This document shows, one piece after another, positions 28,501-38,348 of a stretch of DNA of 64,000 nucleotides (position 1 is its first letter; each line of letters starts with the position of its first letter). The notes beneath the pieces were generated by a model that saw nothing but the letters and a program-made list of their open reading frames with translations, was not told the origin of the DNA and did no database searches. The stretch comes from Bullera alba (lineage: Eukaryota; Basidiomycota; Tremellomycetes; Tremellales; Bulleraceae): positions 2,294,001 through 2,358,000 of the forward strand of contig BCIX01000001.1 of the NCBI GenBank assembly GCA_001600095.1, in the 5' to 3' direction. The position numbers were made by a program, and so were the translations under genes.

Positions 28501-30737
28501 CGCACGTTTGACTGTACACTTGAAGACGCTTTGAGCAAAAGTCGGCTCAGGACTCTGTGCCATTCCGTCGGATTTGGTAGTCCCGCTCGTTCTATCGCCT
28601 GTTCCAGTATCCGATGGAAGTGACTCAGACTCGGCCCTGAGAGTGTCTCCGGCCGGTGAGCAAAGCTATGAGAGCGCACGCGCCAAAGACCCTCGGCTTT
28701 GTCGCCGTCGATCAATGCAGTGAGGCCACCCTGGCTGGCTCTTGAACTGAGTCTAGTGCGCAACCCAATCAGTGGGGCATTGGAGTCCACCCGATGGAGA
28801 GGAGCCCTTTGGTTTTCGCCGCCGTCGCTCGAGTATGTGTCGGACCGTGGGAACTCTACTCGTCTAGGCAACATCTCGTGAGGGGTTGAGTCGAGTCGCA
28901 CATGCCGTTCCTCGGGGCTTGGAGGCGAGGGGCTTTGCGAGCCCGCAGGGTCTGGTGACTGATCACTACTATCTGGGACACCCGACTCTTTGTTCTCGTC
29001 GTCGACTGGCCGTCGGAAAGGTGCAGCTGTGTTGGGCCTCATCGTCCATATGTCCTCATCATCCGACTGGGAACCTCCTCCGTTTGGGGTGTAAGGCCGA
29101 TCCATCTCGTCATGGTCTCGCCATCTTGTCGGCACCGAACTCTCGTCGATTGCCGCGAGACTCTCATTAGGGTTCGACGTGAAGAGCTGACTGGCAGCGA
29201 AGGGCGACTTGGCGTATGACAACTCTGGCGAGACAGCCGCATCGAGAAATGCGCGGTCCGTAATGCTGGGTAGTCTGGCCGAGGTAGCGATGGAGTTGAT
29301 AGACTTTCGATCGTCGTCGTCGTGATCGTCCTTGTACTCCTCCATGATCTTGAGACACAGATTGCAGACTCTGACAGCTCCCTCTTGGCCAAATCGTCGT
29401 GCACCAATAATATTGGATGCACATCGGCTGCAGAAAATTTGACCACAGATCCGACAATGGTGTTTGCGACGCCAAGCGGTGAAGGCCTGATGAACATTGT
29501 CTATATCAGTCCTGATCCATGTCCTATGAGATCTATCCGAAGCACTCACGGACTTGCAGTCATAGCATTCCTTGCAGTGCTCGTCGGCCATCCAATAATG
29601 CTTGCTGAGCCCCTCTCCTCGCATCCTCCGTATAAGCCGACTGACACTATTCGACTTCTTCACAAAGCCCAAGCTCCTCACACTCCTTGTGTCGTCCTGA
29701 CCCAGAGGGAAACCGGGAACATAGCTGACGTTCTGGCTGAGCTCGGCATTGGCTGCGATCATTGCCGAAAGCGACACGGATGAGGGAGATTCGTGGAGGG
29801 TAGCGATCGACGACCGACGGAGTCTGCCACCTGGACTGCTAGAGTGGATCCCTCCCGAGGTGTGTCCGTGAGCATGTGTATGCCCTAGGGGATTGATCGC
29901 TCTTTGGGACACGGCGTTCTGCAAGCCAAAATGAGCTCGTTGCGGTGTCATGCGGGAATTGGGTGGCACGGGACGCGAGACCAGCTCTTCCGCTGGGGAA
30001 CCATGGGAAGCAGATTGTACGGTTGTCGTCACGCTCGTGACCGGCGAAATGGTGACCTGAGCTGGTGCTACGCCAGATGGCTTCCATAATCTCTCTCCAG
30101 GTGGCAGTAGTCGTCGTCCCCCGCCGGTGGGCAGAGCGGAGGTATTCGAAATCCTTGATATCGAACTGTTGTCGGAGTTGAGGGTCAGCAGCGGTGGTTT
30201 TTGCACTCCCTTAGAGCCGCCTATAGGGGTGAGGCTAGGCGTTGACCGTCTGGATGATCCAGTATCCGATGTCGTAGGTATCTCGATAGTAGGTCTCTCT
30301 CGGCCGTCGGCGTTTGCGCCCTCACCCGGCCCTTCGTGAATGGTGAAGCCGGTAGATTGTCGTCTCGCATTGTTCCTGCTCCTCGCTGCTTCCGCTATCG
30401 CCTGAGCCTCCGTTTGGACTTGAGGTCCACCGGTCTGAGAGCTAGTTGTCACACTGCTTTGACGTTGTGCATCCTGCGATTGATCCGGGGTTGCAGGTCC
30501 TTTGTCGACGTTAGGTGGATCTCTGACTGTGGAGGTACTCGATGTGGCGTTCGAGGTCGAGGATACGAAGGTGTTCTTGACCTTGGACAGGAATGCCGGT
30601 AGGATACCGGGCTCTGGCTCATCCTCGAAGGGGTTTGGAAAGGTAGTGAGACCATTGGCAGGTGATGACCTAGTATTCGCTGTGTTCGTGGAAGGCGGAG
30701 GCAGTGAATTCACAATGTGCGCTGATTGGCCTGGCAT
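22590..30737 (-). CDS. FAB1: 1-phosphatidylinositol-3-phosphate 5-kinase (FYVE type)
   Basis: A protein of about 2,500 residues that makes PI(3,5)P2 on vacuole/endosome membranes. A disordered leader precedes a FYVE finger near residue 380: [15 protein letters not shown], then after a 63-nt intron [21 protein letters not shown], the PI3P-binding core. The chaperonin (GroEL/TCP1)-like domain follows ([46 protein letters not shown]), then the Cys-rich Fab1 region. The C-terminal PIP-kinase has [17 protein letters not shown], the [15 protein letters not shown] loop, [12 protein letters not shown] and [17 protein letters not shown]. Start ATG at 30737; stop TAG at 22590-22592. The middle region around 24.3-25.6 kb is disordered and basic. 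Regulators Fig4 and Vac14 are not in the window. Confidence 0.95.
29487..29549 (-). other. Stop-free in-frame intron within the FAB1 FYVE finger
   Basis: A 63-nt segment with GTGAGT donor and CATCAG acceptor has length divisible by three and no stop, so the reading frame runs through it. Splicing restores the standard spacing between the zinc-ligand pairs; retention would add 21 residues inside the finger. I treat it as an intron. Confidence 0.8.
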
Positions 30738-31274
30738 CTCCCTCCAAGGGTGATCGATTAGGGCCTCTTCGGTTGAGCAGAGGTCATACGATGGGGACTA
30801 CCATGATCTTCGTATCTCAAGTAGCCGATGACGGACGATAGCAGAATAAGCAGATCGCTGGACCTCGTAGCGCAATCACGACAGTGATCAACGTGCTCTA
30901 AGGCGTGCACCTCGATGGTGTAACGCGTTTCATGCTTCGGAGCCAAATACGTAACACGGCTAATTAGAAGCACTCTAGATCTCCGCTTCGCTTTCGTAAT
31001 ACACGATTAGGACCGGGACCATATTTGCCGGAGAAGAATTCAAGCTTTGATTACAAAGTCCTTAATTTGTAATCCGTCTCACCTCACCGGCCTCACCCCT
31101 CGAGAGTCGAGACCAGATTCGTGACCGTACACCACTAAGGTTCTGAGCACTGAGAACGCCAGCTTGTCATCAAAGTGTCCATAGGAGATTAGGGTAGAGG
31201 TGTTCTAGTCGTAAGTATGTATAGTATACACATTGGATTGTCCGTATGCTTGGGTGGTCGTTATTACAGCCAAC
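30738..31274. other. Intergenic: FAB1 promoter and 3' flank of the TM198-like gene
   Basis: About 540 bases between tandem minus-strand genes. It holds the inverted repeat at 31049-31074, listed separately. No coding signal. Confidence 0.5.
31049..31074. repeat. Perfect 9-base inverted repeat upstream of FAB1
   Basis: GATTACAAA at 31049-31057 and TTTGTAATC at 31066-31074 are exact reverse complements separated by 8 bases, about 310-340 bases before the FAB1 ATG. It could be a dimeric factor site or an RNA hairpin; nothing else in the sequence decides between these. Confidence 0.6.
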
Positions 31275-34170
31275 TTAATTGACGATGCTCATATGGCTCT
31301 GCCTCCTGCTCATCCTTCGACCGGAATCGCCTCCTTCCGCCGGTCTGGCGGCCGCAGGCGGAGGCCTAACCGCAAACCCGTCCAGACCAGCATTAACACT
31401 TCGCCTCCACTCGTCAGTGGTCTTGAGCACCTCCTGCCTGTCCTCCTGTTTGGCTTTGACTCTCTCCCTCTCCTTGTCGTAATCGCGCTCTGGGATCAGG
31501 CCCTCTCTCTGCCGTTTCTCCATTTGCAGCTTTTCCAACCTTTTCTGCTTTTCCCATCGTTCTCGCTCCAGCCTCACGCTCTCTGCCTCCTTCATCTGTG
31601 CGGTGACTGGATGTTGAAGAGCCGAGATTCGCTTGCGGTGCTTTTCGGCGAGCTCATCATAGGTCATCGTCCTCTGCATCGAGCGTCTGTTGCTACTTCC
31701 CTGCGCTGACATTGCATGACCCCCGGCGGCTGATCCGGTGATTCGGTACTCTATCTGACCGGACTCGTTGACGTGAGTGTTCATCATCGAAGATGAGCGA
31801 TCCATACCGTGGTGTTGAGCAGACGGGAGAGAGTGGTACTGGGCCGGCCATTGTGGCGGTCCCATCGCTTGAGCATCCATTACACTGGCTGGTCTCGACA
31901 TTCCCGAGGATTGCACGCCTTGGTCTGGGAACTGGACTGAGCGACGAGCTACGGCTGATGGGAAATCGATCATGCTCGCCGTCTTCCCCGCTCTGCCGGT
32001 AGAGTCGACGTAGGTGTTTGGTCGGGCAGCACCCTCGCTGTATTGACTGAATGTGGACTGCACAGGGGACACGGCGATCGGGGGTGCTGGGATCGTTCTC
32101 TCTGCCGCATACCTGTCCCATTCTGAGAGGGGTCGCGATAATGATTCTGGGCCAAGTGACATCCTGCCATTGTTGTCGAGGAGACGACTTGAAGTGGACG
32201 AATAAGTCCTGTATCTCGGATCGTCCAGCATCTCGCTGCTGCCACTGGAGATCTTGCGGTCGCGGAAGGAAGGGGTTTCACCTAGTAATGGTGCCGTCGA
32301 TTGCCTCGATTGCACATCACGTCCGAGCAGGTCTCTTTCGCTTAGTCCAAATAGACTCGCAGCCGGAGTGACAGGCCGTGAATGGGCGTCTAGATGTCCA
32401 CCAAGGGTGGGAGTAGGTGTGGTGCGCCTTAACTCATCGATCGATCCCCGGATGCTCTCTCGAGCTTTCCTCACATCCTCAAGCAGCTTCAGCTTGCTCT
32501 CGAGGTCCGCATCACCTGGTATCGCGGTGGCAGGGCTGCTTGATGCTGTTGACGAGAAGAGATTTCCGAATTGACCTGCGGAGTCCGGTGTATCATGTAG
32601 CTCCTCCGTCCCGAACCGGTTCATGTAGGAAGTGGCTTGTGCTGGTCCAATGTAATCAATAGAGCTAGAACCCGGAGCATCTCGCGATGATAGCAGGACC
32701 GTGGTGGAATTGGTCGATTGGCCCCGCTCGTGCACCGGTCGATCGTCGTGATTGAGCACAGGTAGGGTAGGTGAAAGACCTCCGCCGTCGCCTTTGGCAG
32801 TTGTTGAGCCATGCCCATGCTTTTCCTCCCAAGCTTCTAGCTCGCTGCCTACGTTCTTGAACCTCTCGGCTGCCTTTTCGACCTCTTGAGCCTCGATCCT
32901 CATTTCCTCCTCCTCTCGCATCTGACGCATGTGCTTTTGGAGGCGGTTCAGAACTCGTGCCTGGATCGCTGACCCAATCTGTGTACATGTTCAGTGAAGC
33001 CTCAAATGGTAGTCACGGGGTTCGTACTCACCACAACGATGGCCGCGATGATTCCAAGCTCAATCATCATAGTCTGGGTCAAAGGGTATTTCCCTCCATT
33101 GAGCTTCGGGAACAGGCTGTGGAATCCGAGGTTGTAGACGTAGAACTTGGTCACGAAGTCAGCTTGGGCGCTATATAGTCGACACTCTCACTGACCTCCT
33201 TGAGACCCGCTCGGGTGAAACAGTCGATTCCCAAAACGAACGCTGTTGCACCAATCCAGGCGGTACTGACGAGCATCATCGGTTCCACCATTTTCGGGAC
33301 GATGCTGAGAACAAGAGTGCCGACTGCAAGACCACCAAGCAAACCCCACCTTCCCAAGACCGAGCTGATCAAACCGCCCGACTTGGTTGCGAGAAGGTAC
33401 CAAGCGAAGGTGAATCCTCCAGCGGTAGCCACGAAGTATTTCGCGAATTTATAGAGGAACAGGCCCAGACCGGCCCCGATGAAGGCTGCGATGATGCCTG
33501 CCAGGAGGTAGAGACCGCGAAGAGTGGTGGAAGGAGGGTTTGGTGATGGTGGCTGAAGGTTTGGCTCAACACTGAGAGTTGTCAGCCTTGGGGGTCGGGT
33601 GAAGCGAAAGGCACTCACCCGAAGCGCAGTATCATGACGAGTGTGAAGAGCATAAAAGCGTATCCCGAGACGATAGCCAAAGATGACCTGAGTGGACGAT
33701 GAGCATGCGTACTCTGCAGTCTCAATCACTTTCTACACTTACCATCGATTCTTCCCGCCCAGTATCGCCACCGGTATGCCGCTGATCAGGAGCAACCCTC
33801 CCAGAGTGCCATAAGCCGGGTCGATCCTGATGTGGAATGGGACGAAGCCCATTGTATCGTTCCATGGCACTGTCCCGTTGTCAAGTATGGTACCGTTTGC
33901 AGCGATGATGGTGCCATTGGCCAGAGTAGTGTTCTGCAGATTGCTAGGACCAGTGGTATTGAGGGTCAGCGTAAGGGTGAGAAGCGATGTTGAAGTTCTG
34001 GTATCTGATCCAGAGGTGATCGGTATGAGTGAGGTGATGGTAGTGGTAATAACATTGGTGCCATTTGCCCTACTGGTCGAGTTGGCTGTTGATGTAGGAG
34101 TTGCGGATTGCGCCAAAGCTGTGCCCAGGAAGCAGGCAGCAGCCAGGTATCTCCACATCGGCCACCTCAT
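31275..34170 (-). CDS. TM7S3/TM198-like (DUF4203) membrane protein with long cytosolic tail
   Basis: About 880 residues. It begins with a signal peptide (WRYLAAACFLGTALAQS) and a Thr/Ser/Asn-rich lumenal segment holding many N-x-T/S glycosylation sequons. A Gly-rich run of about seven membrane helices follows, including LGGLLLISGIPVAILGG, GLYLLAGIIAAFIGAGLGLF, WGLLGGLAVGTLVLSIV and MMIELGIIAAIVV. This is the DUF4203/TM198 layout; helices of this type are known in TMEM198 and TM7SF3. After the membrane domain comes a charged coiled-coil-like helix (RQMREEEEMRIEAQEVEKAA), then a disordered tail of about 500 residues that turns helical and highly charged again near the end (ERERWEKQKRLEKLQMEKR). 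No enzyme motif seen. Biochemical role unknown. Four introns of ordinary size lie in the membrane half; the tail is one long exon. Confidence 0.75.
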
Positions 34171-35925
34171 CTTTTGGTGAGAACGGTCGGTTGTCGGCTG
34201 TCGATTGTCGATCGGGACAGGGATTCCGTGGGTCGTGAACGTTCAGATGTGGTCGATCATAGATGTACTCTACAATGGAGTATTGATGCAGTTGCAATCG
34301 TGCTATTTTCTTGTCCTCTTCGGCTGATGAAAGGAATGTCCGGTGTTTAGGTCCAATCTTGACCGAGGCCCCGTGTTGAGGGAACCGGTCTACAGAGTCG
34401 ATCAGCGTGGGTTTTCTATCCTGATCGCAATGATCCAACTCACCGAAGACAGGTGTAACTTGCTTGCCGACAGCTTCCCATGCAAGATTCGACTCCCGTT
34501 GGTCCGATCACCATCCTCGGGGACTCTAACGGGATCGCTGAATGTTAATGTTGTGACGAGATTCGAACGTCGTATGTCTCAGGCATATCGATTCGGACCG
34601 GTCGACGTCAGGGCCCCCCGAGTCTGGCTCTAGCTCTCTAGCTTGTACGCAGACCAGGTGCATGACTCTCCTGCAGTCTCTTGCCCACAGCTTTAGACTG
34701 CAAGCTGAGGCTGTGAAGGCTGTCCATTGTGTCGTCTCCTAACGTTAAAATTGGTCGAATTTAATAGCTTGGCTGATGGACGGGAAGTCTTCTCTAACGG
34801 CATGGATGATGGAACCAAACAAGCAGGGTTACATCCTGTAATCCTGTTGCATCCCATCCGCCCAAGATAGAGCTCGCAGTACTGTCGCTGCAATGGGTGA
34901 CATCCATCCTGCTCTCCAACTACTCTCTGCACAATGTGCATGCTATCAGCTGCTGCATCAGGCCATCAGGCTCTCATGCTTTGCATAGCAGCCCTGCGGG
35001 CTGCGCCTTAGCTTTCCACAACTCATCCGAGCGGGGATCGCCGATCATCGAATATCGATCGTCGGTGAATGATCGAGCGGAGACCACGTTAAAGCCACGT
35101 GGGGCTGGATGGTGAATGTCACAGTGACAGTCACACCAGTCGTGTTTTGTGACGATTCCTTCGAGGCGGTCATGACTGTTATGTCTCCAGCTCTGTGTTG
35201 AAAGTCCAGCAGGGGGAGGCAGTGGTGCGGATTGCAAGATGTCAACACCGAGCTCACACGTACTTGACTACGAGTACAGTAGGGTCGTATCGGAGGTCTT
35301 CAAGCCCACAGGATTCGCGAGTGGCAAACATCCCGGTTCTCCGGAACTCCGGAAGGGCTGAACGGCCTTTAGTACTGGGTACGGCGTACTGGCCACTGGG
35401 AGACTCGGAGAATGTCTGACTGTACTGTGTGAACGACTAATCCGAGGGCCAAAGACGTGTCGCACTGTCGTGGCGTCGGAACCGAAAGACGAAGGTATGA
35501 CTTGTGAGCGCCGCGCGCGGATGTCCAAAAGTTGCGAAACTCCAAGTCCAGCGACAGACTCGACAGCAGTCACAGCTCAGCTCTTTCCTCTGGGTCAGCG
35601 TTTCACCCCACGGCAGTGGGAGTCGATGCCATTCTATAGTTTCATATCCTAAGAGACCAAATGAAAACCTCCTGACAAAGTGTCCACTGTCAGACTCAGC
35701 AGCCAAGCAATCGTAAGGGCGCTCTGAATGAGGATGAACAGCATCATGATTCACAGACGAAACTTGTGCGTACGCCGTATAACGAGTACTCGGAGTATGT
35801 GCAACTGCATGGCCCGGCGGTGTTCCTCTAGTAGCGTATTTGGTGGCATTCGTCAATAGCAAGTCGTTACATCGTACCCTAAGTCCTGCTCCTCGACGTA
35901 TACAATCATATTCATCGATCGATCG
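34171..35925. other. 1.75-kb intergenic stretch, the longest in the window
   Basis: Lies between two minus-strand genes and must include the promoter of the TM198-like gene and the UBLCP1 3' UTR. Open frames up to about 140 codons exist (for example 35437-35862, minus) but show no family motifs and lack support from splice patterns. An E-box CCACGTGG lies near 35094-35101. No tRNA, rRNA or repeat recognised. An unannotated non-coding RNA is possible but not visible. Confidence 0.5.
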
Positions 35926-38029
35926 TCACTTCTCCGGGTCCTTCGGTGCGGGAGGTGGTGCTGGCGGCTTTTGATTCGATGCAGTCGGATCCGATAGAGC
36001 CACGCTCGATGTAGATAATGCTTGCGCTTGAGATGAATTCGCAGAAGCGGGCTCCGCTGACACGGAGTCGGTCTCCTGCGTATAGCTGATGTCGTCTGAT
36101 TGCGGCCCAGGTGGTGCCGGCTGCTCAGCCGCCGCAACTGTTTGGTCCGTAGTCGTGGACTGAGCAACTGTCGGCTGCGAAGGCTGAACTGGTCCAAGTG
36201 CTGACGCCGGGGCCGTCCTCCCCGGGTTCGAGCCCCTCAGACGGGGATCGGCGGAATCTAGCGGAGGGAAGAAGCTAGATGGCCGCATGTCCCTCACTGG
36301 CGAATCCTTCTTCCAGCGCGAATGATCGACAGTCTGAAAGTCCTCGACATTATTGGCCAGGTGGTCGAGCTGAAGGGACCAAGATTTAGCCTCGCCACCA
36401 CTGCCAGGAGTCCAGAGGATGTCACTCACGTAAACGGATAGCTTGGACAGTTCTCGATCCATCAGACCATCGTACCCGCCAGCTCCTTTGAAAGCGCGTA
36501 TCTAACCCTGGTCAGCAGATACGCTGGGTTTTTTGTGCTGGTGGACCTACTCGGAGACCTTCTCCCGGGTTCATGGCGAAATTTCTTGACAGATCATCGA
36601 TGTGTATGCTCTACAAGACGGTCAGCTTGGAAAGTGACACTGTTACGCAGCTGACTTGCATTCTTGGCCGACCACTGCGGGAACGAGGCCCAAAAGTACG
36701 CCAATGGCTTGACCCTATGACGCGTAAGTCGACAAGCACTGCTGACCAAGATATAATACGTACTCGTGCTTGTATGCTTGGCCATTACGCTCGGTGAACA
36801 CCTGATACCGGTCAGAATGACGCTCGGAGGACTCATCGTTCGACTCACGGGGAACATGGATGTTCTATCTGAGACGAAGGCGATCTTGTAGTTGCTCTCT
36901 CCACCGATGATACCCAGCTCGACCAGCTTTGACTCCAGCCATCGCCAATGCGTTTGACTCCAGACCACGATGTCGTAGTTGACATATGCCCTGAGACGCG
37001 GTCAGATGGAGCAGGCATGGTCAGGAAGCACTGCCCACCTCTCGAGGAATTCATGAAGACCGGGGCGAGCAGTCTCATCGGCGGGAAGCGAGCCGGCAAT
37101 CAGGGGCTTCGTATCAACGATAGCTACCAGACATCAGCGGTTCTTCGATGCAGCCGTTTCTAGGGCTTGTACTCACTGTAATCCAAATCCAAAACGAGCA
37201 GACGTTTGCCCGGTCGAGGCTCGTTCATGACCGTTATGGGGTACTTCTTGATCAGAACATCGATCATGCGCTTGTTCCTGGGATCCTCGGCAGGAGCGAC
37301 GAGCTTCACGCCAGGGCGACCTGCGGCATTTTTGTACTCGACATCAAAGTTGTCCACCATCTACGACCGGCACAAAATTCCAGCCTACAAGTGGATTAGT
37401 AAGAAAAGCAAACTCACGTCTGGGAGCCTCGCATCACTGGGATCCTTGAAGCTCAGTTCTTCCGGGGTTCCGATCATCGTGAACTTGCATTGTTGCTTGA
37501 TGCCCAATGTGCCGAATCTCGCAGAATCCAGCTCCACAGAGAGCTTGCCTTTGGTCAAGCCAATGAGCTTTTGTCGCTCGGGAGGAACGTTGGTCAACTC
37601 CATGAGTCGTTGGCGAAAGTCGTACACCCTGTAGGCCGGTCAGCTTCAAAGCACCGCAACTGACTACGACGACTTTGACAATTCGATGACAACTCACATA
37701 TCATTTCCACCGACTCTCAACTCGTAGACTTTGCCGCTCCAGGTCATCTTGAGGTCCCACCACTCCTCCATCTCCTCAATCTCCGTTGGCAGGGGTATAG
37801 CCATAGTCACCGGCGACACATCTCCGCCCGCTGCATCATCCACGTCCATCATGTACTCTGAAGGCCCGCCGTCATCGGATTCGCCCTTCTTGGCCCTCTT
37901 GTGTGTGCTCGGCCCGGCCTCAGCTACCGCCTGAAGGACAGATCCGTTCTCCTCGTTGTGGTCCGTCTCTACGTCTGGCAGAGCGACGATAGTCGAAGCC
38001 GTTTCGGGGGATAATTTGGGACTCGACAT
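35926..38029 (-). CDS. Ubiquitin-like-domain CTD phosphatase (UBLCP1 type)
   Basis: About 530 residues. A disordered leader is followed by a ubiquitin-like domain (DLKMTWSGKVYELRV, VYDFRQRLMELTNVPPERQK, IGLTKGKLS) and then a HAD phosphatase domain with the DxDxT nucleophile motif in KRLLVLDLDYT. Further family blocks are RPGLHEFLER, YDIVVWSQTHWRWLESKL and VKPLAYFW. Known: UBLCP1 docks through its UBL domain onto the 26S proteasome base in the nucleus and dephosphorylates it, limiting proteasome activity. Beyond the conserved domain (DHSRWKKDSPVRDM) there is an extra tail of roughly 130 residues, Ser/Pro/Gln-rich, ending PPAPPPAPKDPEK. Many short introns. Start ATG at 38029 and stop at 35926. 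Confidence is high for family membership. Confidence 0.92.
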
Positions 38030-38348
38030 GATGGCTCTGATGAGGATACGTGTGCGCTATGTAGACATGTAACGCGTCGAGTGATCTATGCCGCGACAAA
38101 TCCTCTTCAGACTGGTCTTGGCTTCTGTTTCAACGCTGTCAAAGGAACAGTGCGTCACTCCCTTACGACGCGGGGCAACAACAAACGTAAGCCAGTGAGC
38201 TGACGCAATCGTGAGAAAGCGAATTGGCACCGTGCTGTGTTTTGTGGCCCGTGGGAGACTAGTGTCTCAAGACTTCATCAAGTTTCGTTATTCGTATCGG
38301 CGAGGACTACAGATTCTGCGTTTCACCCTAACGAGCCCGTTCCATATC
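38030..38348. other. Intergenic: UBLCP1 promoter and 3' flank of the nucleotidyltransferase gene
   Basis: 319 bases between tandem minus-strand genes; no recognisable element. Confidence 0.5.

Noticed and set aside
29487..29549. A novel 21-residue insertion in the FYVE domain
   Set aside because: It has a GTGAGT donor and CAG acceptor, and removing it restores canonical FYVE spacing, so it is an intron; only the retention idea is kept.
34550..34640. B-box-like GTTCGAATC on the minus strand
   Set aside because: Flanking bases do not form T-arm, anticodon or acceptor stems.
35437..35862. 141-codon minus-strand open frame in the long intergenic stretch
   Set aside because: No motif, odd composition (His/Arg/Ser-rich mix), and no splice-linked continuation that would support a gene.
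36205..36240. tRNA-like B box GGGTTCGAGCCC with an A-box-like string upstream
   Set aside because: The T-arm stem pairs only three bases, no acceptor stem closes, and it lies inside the UBLCP1 coding tail.
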